Of a stretch of DNA of 64,000 bases, positions 1 to 8,399 are shown one piece after another (the stretch's first letter is position 1; each line of letters opens with the position of its first letter). The notes beneath the pieces are model-generated. The model was not told where the DNA came from and made no database searches. It saw only the letters and a list, made by a program, of their open reading frames with translations. A program made the translations under genes and the position numbers. Source of the DNA: Lepidodermella squamata (lineage: Eukaryota; Gastrotricha). Location of the stretch: contig JBLDXI010000024.1 of NCBI GenBank assembly GCA_047495785.1, positions 4,960,001 through 5,024,000 on the forward strand. Direction: 5' to 3'.

Positions 1-40
1 TCTGAATCCAGCGACTCGAGTTCGATTCTCGATGGGACCT
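1..40 (+). tRNA. tRNA-Gln(CTG), 3' part only (cut by window edge)
   Basis: The window opens in the anticodon loop of the Gln gene of the preceding unit. The anticodon-stem 3' strand, T arm, 3' acceptor strand and discriminator T match the complete copy at 3344-3415. A T6 terminator follows. The spacer 41-138 belongs to the same unit and has a private C at position 80, where other copies have A. Confidence 0.9.
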
Positions 41-138
41 TGATCGGTTTTTTCAAACAAACATAGCTGGAACTCAACCGCTGGAAACTTGCGATCATAA
101 TATTTGTTACCATTCAAACCTTTTCTTTCACTAGCCTA

Positions 139-210
139 GGGGGCATAGCTCAGTGGTAGAGCGTCTCATTCGCATTGTGAAGGTCTCGGGTTCAATCCCC
201 GATGCCTCCA
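139..210 (+). tRNA. tRNA-Ala(CGC)
   Basis: 72 nt. Acceptor GGGGGCA pairs with TGCCTCC (one G-U), discriminator A. Anticodon loop TTCGCAT gives CGC. The anticodon stem TCTCA/TGTGA has a T-T mismatch at 29-41 that is fixed in all copies. T loop TTCAATC. A T6 terminator follows in this unit; units 2 and 3 have T5. It is convergent with Leu-CAA. Confidence 0.95.
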
Positions 211-301
211 GTTGGCACTTTTTTCGCGTAAATGTTGAGAAGTAACAGCCATAATACTGATGATATGAATCGGAAATAAGTCTAAGCATGCGAAAAAAGA
301 G

Positions 302-385
302 TGTCAGAAGTGGGGTTCGAACCCACGCCCTCTTTCGAGGACCAGATCTTGAGTCTGGCGCCTTAGACCGCTCGGCCATCCTGAC
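302..385 (-). tRNA. tRNA-Leu(CAA), intronless
   Basis: 84 nt class II tRNA with a long variable arm. Acceptor GTCAGGA/TTCTGAC, discriminator A. Anticodon stem CCAGA/TCTGG with loop CTCAAGA gives CAA. No intron is present, although metazoan Leu-CAA genes usually carry one. T6 lies downstream on the minus strand. Confidence 0.96.
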
Positions 386-487
386 CGTCTGACTGAATAT
401 TCAATTTGATTCAGATGAACCAGCGCGGGTTCAGCTTCGAGCATGCAATAAACCTCAAATCTTGTATAGGCTATACTTCATGTGACA

Positions 488-560
488 GGCGCTGTGGCGA
501 AATGGCTATCGCGTCGGACTTCGGATCCGAAGATTGTGGGTTCGAGTCCCATCAGCGTCG
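488..560 (+). tRNA. tRNA-Arg(TCG)
   Basis: 73 nt. Acceptor GGCGCTG/CAGCGTC, discriminator G. Anticodon stem TCGGA/TCCGA, loop CTTCGGA. Both transposon insertions in this window sit in the spacers beside copies of this gene: the upstream spacer in unit 7 and the downstream spacer in unit 4. T4 and T5 runs follow. Confidence 0.96.
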
Positions 561-673
561 TCCGCTTTTGTATTTTTGTTAGTTTCAGTAGGCTTCTGAA
601 GCCATTTAAACAAATATTTCGACAACTGCTTGCGTAAATTTAATCTGCCTGCAATCTACCACGCATTTCAAGG

Positions 674-746
674 GCCTTCCTAGCTCAGTCGGTAGAGCAT
701 GTGACTTTTAATCACAGGGTCGGGGGTTCGAGTCCCCCGGAGGGCG
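674..746 (+). tRNA. tRNA-Lys(TTT)
   Basis: 73 nt. Acceptor GCCTTCC/GGAGGGC, discriminator G. Anticodon stem TGTGA/TCACA, loop CTTTTAA. The T arm has a strong GGGGG/CCCCC stem. T5 terminator. Confidence 0.97.
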
Positions 747-833
747 CAAGCTTTTTCCTCAGTTGCTCGGTTTAGCTGCATTCGGCTGATTTCACCGCTT
801 CGTCGAATCACTTGCCGTGGCGTTAACTACGAA

Positions 834-906
834 GGGGGATTAGCTCAAATGGTAGAGCGCTCGCTTAGCATGCGAGAGGTAACGGGATCGACGCCCGTAT
901 CCTCCA
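834..906 (+). tRNA. tRNA-Ala(AGC)
   Basis: 73 nt. Acceptor GGGGGAT/ATCCTCC, discriminator A. Loop TTAGCAT gives AGC, read as inosine-GC after A34 editing. The T loop is ATCGACG (A at position 54 instead of T), so the B box departs from consensus; the same feature occurs in a known class of vertebrate Ala-AGC genes, so it is not by itself a sign of decay. T6 terminator. Confidence 0.95.
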
Positions 907-981
907 CAATTTTTTCTGCCTGTAGAAACGGTTTGTTCGCCGAAATGAGACGTCGTCCCTGAAATTCTAGCTGTCACCTTC

Positions 982-1053
982 GGCTCAGTAGCTTAGTGGT
1001 AGAGCGTCTGCCTAGTAAGCAGAAGATCGAGGGTTCGATCCCCCCCTGAGCCT
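982..1053 (+). tRNA. tRNA-Thr(AGT)
   Basis: 72 nt. Acceptor GGCTCAG/CTGAGCC, discriminator T. Anticodon stem TCTGC/GCAGA, loop CTAGTAA. The T arm ends in a run of seven C. Units 9, 10b, 11 and 12 have nine C here, which adds two bases to the T arm/acceptor junction. T6 terminator about 20 bp downstream. Confidence 0.95.
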
Positions 1054-1137
1054 GGTATTGGGTGAATTTTTTGAAAATAAAGCCACAAAACTTTGCCAGT
1101 CAGTTTTTATGTTGCAGGCGTGGAAATGATAAAAATG

Positions 1138-1209
1138 TTCCCTGACCGGGAATCGAACCCGGGCCGCCGCGGTGAAAGCGCGGAATCCTAACCACTAGAC
1201 CATCAGGGA
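1138..1209 (-). tRNA. tRNA-Glu(TTC)
   Basis: 72 nt. Acceptor TCCCTGA/TCAGGGA fully paired, discriminator A. Anticodon loop CTTTCAC. In seven other units base 71 is C instead of G, giving a C2-C71 clash in the acceptor stem. T5 lies downstream on the minus strand. Confidence 0.96.
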
Positions 1210-1291
1210 GATGATGACAACGAGACCACTGGACGTGGTGTTCATCTGTCATTCAGCGCTTTTCGCAGGTTGTCAAAGGTAAAAATGCGGC

Positions 1292-1363
1292 GGGCCCGTT
1301 CGGGAATTGAACCCGAGACCTCTCGCACCCGAAGCGAGAATCATACCCCTAGACCAACGGGCC
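1292..1363 (-). tRNA. tRNA-Pro(CGG)
   Basis: 72 nt. Acceptor GGCCCGT/ACGGGCC, discriminator C. Anticodon stem CTCGC/GCGAG, loop TTCGGGT. The sequence is close to Pro-TGG on the opposite strand of the same unit (2006-2077), with which it forms an inverted repeat. T5 terminator. Confidence 0.96.
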
Positions 1364-1438
1364 GGTGCTACGCTGCCGCTAGGAAGGCTCTACCTAAGCG
1401 TTCGTAATGACACTTGGGGTTACCAAAAACGTGGGGCA

Positions 1439-1511
1439 CGCCGAGACCCGGGATCGAACCAGGGACCTTTAGATCTTCAGTCTAACGCTCTCCCAACTGA
1501 GCTATCTCGGC
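1439..1511 (-). tRNA. tRNA-Phe(GAA) with unusual G discriminator
   Basis: 73 nt. Acceptor GCCGAGA/TCTCGGC is perfectly paired. Anticodon loop CTGAAGA gives GAA. The base after C72 is G in every copy of the array, whereas eukaryotic tRNA-Phe has A73, an identity element for phenylalanyl-tRNA synthetase. Otherwise the gene looks intact. T5 terminator. Confidence 0.94.
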
Positions 1512-1585
1512 TGTTATGTACAGCAGTGGTAAAGTTGATGCTTCGCTAGCTCATTGCAGGCTGTTATAGTTTGATCTAAAAATTG

Positions 1586-1602
1586 CGCTCCTGGGTGGGC
1601 TC

Positions 1603-1642
<40 letters not shown>

Positions 1643-1659
1643 AATTGCGCCACAGAAGC
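1586..1659 (-). tRNA. tRNA-Asn(GTT)
   Basis: 74 nt. Acceptor GCTTCTG/CAGGAGC (one T-G pair), discriminator G. Anticodon stem TCGGC/ACCGA region with loop CTGTTAA. T5 lies downstream on the minus strand. It is divergent from Tyr-GTA across the widest spacer of the unit (1660-1840). Confidence 0.95.
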
Positions 1660-1840
1660 TCACGGCAGGCAGAACTAGCAGGAGGCTAAGGCCTAACAAC
1701 GATTGGCCAAGGTCTGCGAACTTGGGTCCAGTTCGATGTGCAGTCATTAGAGTAGCGGACGCGATTTTATCCTTTACGGCTTTTGCAGCCGACAAGCTTT
1801 TGTGATACACCAGCTTAACATTACCTCACCCCTCACGCGA

Positions 1841-1926
1841 CCCGCGATAGCTCAGCTGGTAGAGCGGAGGACTGTAGATGCAACGCAGCTATCCTTAGGT
1901 CGGTGGTTCAAGTCCGCCTCGCGGGA
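1841..1926 (+). tRNA. tRNA-Tyr(GTA) with 13-nt intron
   Basis: 86 nt including a 13-nt intron at 1878-1890, directly after the base 3' of the anticodon (position 37/38), the canonical eukaryotic nuclear tRNA intron site. Removing it restores stem GAGGA/TCCTT with loop CTGTAGA. Acceptor CCCGCGA/TCGCGGG, discriminator A. It is the only intron-bearing gene of the unit, so the transcripts need the tRNA splicing endonuclease. T6 terminator. Confidence 0.96.
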
Positions 1927-2005
1927 TCGATGACTTTTTTACAGCTGATGAGCCCGCAGAATCGGTTATTTTCGAGCCTCGAAGAAGCTTTGCCATCTTG
2001 CATCA

Positions 2006-2077
2006 GGCCCGTTGGTCTAGGGGTATGATTCTCGCTTTGGGTGCGAGAGGTCTCGGGTTCAAATCCCGGACGGGCCC
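2006..2077 (+). tRNA. tRNA-Pro(TGG)
   Basis: 72 nt. Acceptor GGCCCGT/ACGGGCC, discriminator C. Anticodon loop TTTGGGT. T loop TTCAAAT. T5 terminator. Confidence 0.96.
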
Positions 2078-2163
2078 AAGCTTTTTGATATAATAGCCGA
2101 AGCGGCGGCATTACAAAAGGTGCATGCAATAAATAGCCTTCAGCAAGTAATGCTATCATAGCG

Positions 2164-2234
2164 GCATCGGTGGTTCAGTGGTAGAATTCTCGCCTGCCAC
2201 GCGGGAGGCCCGGGTTCGATTCCCGGCCGATGCA
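2164..2234 (+). tRNA. tRNA-Gly(GCC)
   Basis: 71 nt. Acceptor GCATCGG/CCGATGC, discriminator A. Anticodon loop CTGCCAC. T5 terminator 10-15 bp downstream. The base 6 nt after the gene's 3' end region is G in units 4-6 and A elsewhere. Confidence 0.97.
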
Positions 2235-2332
2235 AGCGACCCTGTTTTTGCATGAAAGCTTTGAGCAGCACCCGGCGAACAATGAAGCGCGGAAATTCAA
2301 AAGCAATGCCAACAGACTCCATGTCACCAAAA

Positions 2333-2404
2333 TCCTTGGTAGTATAGTGGTTAGTATCCCCGCCTGTCACGCGGGAGACCAGGGTTCGATTCCCTGCCAA
2401 GGAG
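2333..2404 (+). tRNA. tRNA-Asp(GTC)
   Basis: 72 nt. Acceptor TCCTTGG/CCAAGGA, discriminator G. Anticodon loop CTGTCAC. T5 terminator. The last copy (57591-57662) is the final gene of the array. Confidence 0.97.
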
Positions 2405-2477
2405 TCAGCTTTTTACATGCGGATTTGTGGATTTCAAGCAAATTTATTCAGTAATAACGTGCAAAAATGTTGATTGC

Positions 2478-2550
2478 CGCCCGATGTGGGGCTCGAACCC
2501 ACGACCCTGGGATTAAGAGTCCCATGCTCTACCGACTGAGCTAACCGGGC
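2478..2550 (-). tRNA. tRNA-Lys(CTT)
   Basis: 73 nt. Acceptor GCCCGGT/ATCGGGC (one G-T), discriminator G. Anticodon loop CTCTTAA. With Lys-TTT the unit carries both lysine isoacceptors. T5 lies downstream on the minus strand. Confidence 0.97.
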
Positions 2551-2640
2551 TTAGCCGACATAGCTGATGACTAGGGCAGGTTCAAAGACCCAAATCAGGC
2601 ATGCGACACGAGTCAGAGACAGAGAGTGTGTAAAAACATT

Positions 2641-2713
2641 CGAGGCTGCCAGGAGTCGAACCTGGAATCTTCTGATCCGTAGTCAGACGCGTTGTCCATT
2701 GCGCCACAACCCC
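2641..2713 (-). tRNA. tRNA-Arg(ACG)
   Basis: 73 nt. Acceptor GGGGTTG/CAGCCTC with two G-T pairs, discriminator G. Anticodon stem TCTGA/TCAGA, loop CTACGGA. T5 terminator. The 9-bp indel that separates unit types lies just upstream of it, toward Leu-CAG. Confidence 0.95.
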
Positions 2714-2776
2714 ATCGTGTTGATTTAGCATCATGATACGTACAGCGTTGTAGCACAGGAAAAAGCATAAAATGTA

Positions 2777-2860
2777 TGTCAGAAGTGGGATTCGAACCCA
2801 CGCCAGTAGAAACTGACTGCGACCTGAACGCAGCGCCTTGGACCGCTCGGCCATCCTGAC
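2777..2860 (-). tRNA. tRNA-Leu(CAG)
   Basis: 84 nt class II tRNA. Acceptor GTCAGGA/TTCTGAC as in Leu-CAA, discriminator A. Anticodon stem CTGCG/CGCAG, loop TTCAGGT. T4 and T5 runs follow on the minus strand. Confidence 0.96.
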
Positions 2861-3025
2861 GGGATGGTGGTATAGATTGATATCCCGCAGACGGCATTTC
2901 GCAAAGCCAGTAGAGCGTCGCCACAAAGTACTTAGTTTAATTACCTGTTGCCAATATAAAACTTAAACTAGCCAGCAATGTCGATCAGGGTGTATCGTTG
3001 TTGAAACTGCTGAATGAGCACTCAA

Positions 3026-3107
3026 GTCGCTATGCCCGAGTGGTTAAGGGGTCTGACTAGAAATCAGATGCGGTCTCCGCGCGTAGGTTCAAATCCTACT
3101 GGCGACG
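3026..3107 (+). tRNA. tRNA-Ser(AGA)
   Basis: 82 nt class II tRNA with a long variable arm. Acceptor GTCGCTA/TGGCGAC, discriminator G. Anticodon stem TCTGA/TCAGA, loop CTAGAAA. T5 terminator. Confidence 0.96.
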
Positions 3108-3184
3108 ACAGTTATTTTTGCAATATAACGACTGAAAGTCAGTTCTGCAATTAGTCTCCATAATACAGTCCTCGCATTCATCAG

Positions 3185-3256
3185 GCGTCAGTGGTGTAAC
3201 GGTCAGCATGGTTGCCTTCCAAGCAGCCGATCCGGGTTCGACTCCCGGCTGACGCA
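3185..3256 (+). tRNA. tRNA-Gly(TCC)
   Basis: 72 nt. Acceptor GCGTCAG/CTGACGC, discriminator A. Anticodon loop CTTCCAA. T5 terminator. Confidence 0.97.
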
Positions 3257-3343
3257 CACGTTTTTAGCTCACACGTTTGAGAGCAGCAAACGCATTGCTA
3301 GTGACGAGATGAAAGCTTTCCTTTCCAAAAGCAGCGTTCGAGA

Positions 3344-3415
3344 GGTCCCATGGTGTAGCGGTTAGCACTCTGGACTCTGAATCCAGCGACTCGAGTTCGA
3401 TTCTCGATGGGACCT
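3344..3415 (+). tRNA. tRNA-Gln(CTG)
   Basis: 72 nt. Acceptor GGTCCCA/TGGGACC, discriminator T. Anticodon stem CTGGA/TCCAG, loop CTCTGAA. T6 terminator. This is the last gene of the unit as numbered here. Confidence 0.97.
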
Positions 3416-3513
3416 TGATCGGTTTTTTCAAACAAACATAGCTGGAACTCAACAGCTGGAAACTTGCGATCATAATATTTGTTACCATTCAAACCTTTTC
3501 TTTCACTAGCCTA

Positions 3514-4976
3514 GGGGGCATAGCTCAGTGGTAGAGCGTCTCATTCGCATTGTGAAGGTCTCGGGTTCAATCCCCGATGCCTCCAGTTGGCACTTTTTCG
3601 CGTAAATGTTGAGAAGTAACAGCCATAATACTGATGATATGAATCGGAAATAAGTCTAAGCATGCGAAAAAAGAGTGTCAGAAGTGGGGTTCGAACCCAC
3701 GCCCTCTTTCGAGGACCAGATCTTGAGTCTGGCGCCTTAGACCGCTCGGCCATCCTGACCGTCTGACTGAATATTCAATTTGATTCAGATGAACCAGCGC
3801 GGGTTCAGCTTCGAGCATGCAATAAACCTCAAATCTTGTATAGGCTATACTTCATGTGACAGGCGCTGTGGCGAAATGGCTATCGCGTCGGACTTCGGAT
3901 CCGAAGATTGTGGGTTCGAGTCCCATCAGCGTCGTCCGCTTTTGTATTTTTGTTAGTTTCAGTAGGCTTCTGAAGCCATTTAAACAAATATTTCGACAAC
4001 TGCTTGCGTAAATTTAATCTGCCTGCAATCTACCACGCATTTCAAGGGCCTTCCTAGCTCAGTCGGTAGAGCATGTGACTTTTAATCACAGGGTCGGGGG
4101 TTCGAGTCCCCCGGAGGGCGCAAGCTTTTTCCTCAGTTGCTCGGTTTAGCTGCATTCGGCTGATTTCACCGCTTCGTCGAATCACTTGCCGTGGCGTTAA
4201 CTACGAAGGGGGATTAGCTCAAATGGTAGAGCGCTCGCTTAGCATGCGAGAGGTAACGGGATCGACGCCCGTATCCTCCACAATTTTTTCTGCCTGTAGA
4301 AACGGTTTGTTCGCCGAAATGAGACGTCGTCCCTGAAATTCTAGCTGTCACCTTCGGCTCAGTAGCTTAGTGGTAGAGCGTCTGCCTAGTAAGCAGAAGA
4401 TCGAGGGTTCGATCCCCCCCTGAGCCTGGTATTGGGTGAATTTTTTGAAAATAAAGCCACAAAACTTTGCCAGTCAGTTTTTATGTTGCAGGCGTGGAAA
4501 TGATAAAAATGTTCCCTGACCGGGAATCGAACCCGGGCCGCCGCGGTGAAAGCGCGGAATCCTAACCACTAGACCATCAGGGAGATGATGACAACGAGAC
4601 CACTGGACGTGGTGTTCATCTGTCATTCAGCGCTTTTCGCAGGTTGTCAAAGGTAAAAATGCGGCGGGCCCGTTCGGGAATTGAACCCGAGACCTCTCGC
4701 ACCCGAAGCGAGAATCATACCCCTAGACCAACGGGCCGGTGCTACGCTGCCGCTAGGAAGGCTCTACCTAAGCGTTCGTAATGACACTTGGGGTTACCAA
4801 AAACGTGGGGCACGCCGAGACCCGGGATCGAACCAGGGACCTTTAGATCTTCAGTCTAACGCTCTCCCAACTGAGCTATCTCGGCTGTTATGTACAGCAG
4901 TGGTAAAGTTGATGCTTCGCTAGCTCATTGCAGGCTGTTATAGTTTGATCTAAAAATTGCGCTCCTGGGTGGGCTC

Positions 4977-5016
<40 letters not shown>

Positions 5017-6896
5017 AATTGCGCCACAGAAGCTCACGGCAGGCAGAACTAGCAGGAGGCTAAGGCCTAACAACGATTGGCCAAGGTCTGCGAACTTGGG
5101 TCCAGTTCGATGTGCAGTCATTAGAGTAGCGGACGCGATTTTATCCTTTACGGCTTTTGCAGCCGACAAGCTTTTGTGATACACCAGCTTAACATTACCT
5201 CACCCCTCACGCGACCCGCGATAGCTCAGCTGGTAGAGCGGAGGACTGTAGATGCAACGCAGCTATCCTTAGGTCGGTGGTTCAAGTCCGCCTCGCGGGA
5301 TCGATGACTTTTTTACAGCTGATGAGCCCGCAGAATCGGTTATTTTCGAGCCTCGAAGAAGCTTTGCCATCTTGCATCAGGCCCGTTGGTCTAGGGGTAT
5401 GATTCTCGCTTTGGGTGCGAGAGGTCTCGGGTTCAAATCCCGGACGGGCCCAAGCTTTTTGATATAATAGCCGAAGCGGCGGCATTACAAAAGGTGCATG
5501 CAATAAATAGCCTTCAGCAAGTAATGCTATCATAGCGGCATCGGTGGTTCAGTGGTAGAATTCTCGCCTGCCACGCGGGAGGCCCGGGTTCGATTCCCGG
5601 CCGATGCAAGCGACCCTGTTTTTGCATGAAAGCTTTGAGCAGCACCCGGCGAACAATGAAGCGCGGAAATTCAAAAGCAATGCCAACAGACTCCATGTCA
5701 CCAAAATCCTTGGTAGTATAGTGGTTAGTATCCCCGCCTGTCACGCGGGAGACCAGGGTTCGATTCCCTGCCAAGGAGTCAGCTTTTTACATGCGGATTT
5801 GTGGATTTCAAGCAAATTTATTCAGTAATAACGTGCAAAAATGTTGATTGCCGCCCGATGTGGGGCTCGAACCCACGACCCTGGGATTAAGAGTCCCATG
5901 CTCTACCGACTGAGCTAACCGGGCTTAGCCGACATAGCTGATGACTAGGGCAGGTTCAAAGACCCAAATCAGGCATGCGACACGAGTCAGAGACAGAGAG
6001 TGTGTAAAAACATTCGAGGCTGCCAGGAGTCGAACCTGGAATCTTCTGATCCGTAGTCAGACGCGTTGTCCATTGCGCCACAACCCCATCGTGTTGATTT
6101 AGCATCATATCGTTGATGATACGTACAGCGTTGTAGCACAGGAAAAAGCATAAAATGTATGTCAGAAGTGGGATTCGAACCCACGCCAGTAGAAACTGAC
6201 TGCGACCTGAACGCAGCGCCTTGGACCGCTCGGCCATCCTGACGGGATGGTGGTATAGATTGATATCCCGCAGACGGCATTTCGCAAAGCCAGTAGAGCG
6301 TCGCCACAAAGTACTTAGTTTAATTACCTGTTGCCAATATAAAACTTAAACTAGCCAGCAATGTCGATCAGGGTGTATCGTTGTTGAAACTGCTGAATGA
6401 GCACTCAAGTCGCTATGCCCGAGTGGTTAAGGGGTCTGACTAGAAATCAGATGCGGTCTCCGCGCGTAGGTTCAAATCCTACTGGCGACGACAGTTATTT
6501 TTGCAATATAACGACTGAAAGTCAGTTCTGCAATTAGTCTCCATAATACAGTCCTCGCATTCATCAGGCGTCAGTGGTGTAACGGTCAGCATGGTTGCCT
6601 TCCAAGCAGCCGATCCGGGTTCGACTCCCGGCTGACGCACACGTTTTTAGCTCACACGTTTGAGAGCAGCAAACGCATTGCTAGTGACGAGATGAAAGCT
6701 TTCCTTTCCAAAAGCAGCGTTCGAGAGGTCCCATGGTGTAGCGGTTAGCACTCTGGACTCTGAATCCAGCGACTCGAGTTCGATTCTCGATGGGACCTTG
6801 ATCGGTTTTTTCAAACAAACATAGCTGGAACTCAACAGCTGGAAACTTGCGATCATAATATTTGTTACCATTCAAACCTTTTCTTTCACTAGCCTA
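3514..6896. repeat. Array unit 2 (20 tRNA genes, 3383 bp)
   Basis: Genes (minus strand marked -): Ala-CGC 3514-3585, Leu-CAA 3676-3759(-), Arg-TCG 3862-3934, Lys-TTT 4048-4120, Ala-AGC 4208-4280, Thr-AGT 4356-4427, Glu-TTC 4512-4583(-), Pro-CGG 4666-4737(-), Phe-GAA 4813-4885(-), Asn-GTT 4960-5033(-), Tyr-GTA 5215-5300, Pro-TGG 5380-5451, Gly-GCC 5538-5608, Asp-GTC 5707-5778, Lys-CTT 5852-5924(-), Arg-ACG 6015-6087(-), Leu-CAG 6160-6243(-), Ser-AGA 6409-6490, Gly-TCC 6568-6639, Gln-CTG 6727-6798. T5 after Ala-CGC; carries the 9-bp insert before Leu-CAG. Confidence 0.96.
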
Positions 6897-8359
6897 GGGG
6901 GCATAGCTCAGTGGTAGAGCGTCTCATTCGCATTGTGAAGGTCTCGGGTTCAATCCCCGATGCCTCCAGTTGGCACTTTTTCGCGTAAATGTTGAGAAGT
7001 AACAGCCATAATACTGATGATATGAATCGGAAATAAGTCTAAGCATGCGAAAAAAGAGTGTCAGAAGTGGGGTTCGAACCCACGCCCTCTTTCGAGGACC
7101 AGATCTTGAGTCTGGCGCCTTAGACCGCTCGGCCATCCTGACCGTCTGACTGAATATTCAATTTGATTCAGATGAACCAGCGCGGGTTCAGCTTCGAGCA
7201 TGCAATAAACCTCAAATCTTGTATAGGCTATACTTCATGTGACAGGCGCTGTGGCGAAATGGCTATCGCGTCGGACTTCGGATCCGAAGATTGTGGGTTC
7301 GAGTCCCATCAGCGTCGTCCGCTTTTGTATTTTTGTTAGTTTCAGTAGGCTTCTGAAGCCATTTAAACAAATATTTCGACAACTGCTTGCGTAAATTTAA
7401 TCTGCCTGCAATCTACCACGCATTTCAAGGGCCTTCCTAGCTCAGTCGGTAGAGCATGTGACTTTTAATCACAGGGTCGGGGGTTCGAGTCCCCCGGAGG
7501 GCGCAAGCTTTTTCCTCAGTTGCTCGGTTTAGCTGCATTCGGCTGATTTCACCGCTTCGTCGAATCACTTGCCGTGGCGTTAACTACGAAGGGGGATTAG
7601 CTCAAATGGTAGAGCGCTCGCTTAGCATGCGAGAGGTAACGGGATCGACGCCCGTATCCTCCACAATTTTTTCTGCCTGTAGAAACGGTTTGTTCGCCGA
7701 AATGAGACGTCGTCCCTGAAATTCTAGCTGTCACCTTCGGCTCAGTAGCTTAGTGGTAGAGCGTCTGCCTAGTAAGCAGAAGATCGAGGGTTCGATCCCC
7801 CCCTGAGCCTGGTATTGGGTGAATTTTTTGAAAATAAAGCCACAAAACTTTGCCAGTCAGTTTTTATGTTGCAGGCGTGGAAATGATAAAAATGTTGCCT
7901 GACCGGGAATCGAACCCGGGCCGCCGCGGTGAAAGCGCGGAATCCTAACCACTAGACCATCAGGGAGATGATGACAACGAGACCACTGGACGTGGTGTTC
8001 ATCTGTCATTCAGCGCTTTTCGCAGGTTGTCAAAGGTAAAAATGCGGCGGGCCCGTTCGGGAATTGAACCCGAGACCTCTCGCACCCGAAGCGAGAATCA
8101 TACCCCTAGACCAACGGGCCGGTGCTACGCTGCCGCTAGGAAGGCTCTACCTAAGCGTTCGTAATGACACTTGGGGTTACCAAAAACGTGGGGCACGCCG
8201 AGACCCGGGATCGAACCAGGGACCTTTAGATCTTCAGTCTAACGCTCTCCCAACTGAGCTATCTCGGCTGTTATGTACAGCAGTGGTAAAGTTGATGCTT
8301 CGCTAGCTCATTGCAGGCTGTTATAGTTTGATCTAAAAATTGCGCTCCTGGGTGGGCTC

Positions 8360-8399
<40 letters not shown>

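Noticed and set aside
834-906. Ala-AGC as a pseudogene because its T loop starts ATCGA
   Set aside because: The same T loop occurs in a class of functional vertebrate Ala-AGC genes and all stems pair.
2861-3025. A tRNA relic in the Leu-CAG/Ser spacer (GTAGAGCGTC resembles a D arm)
   Set aside because: No T arm or acceptor partner could be found at the right distance; the match is too short.
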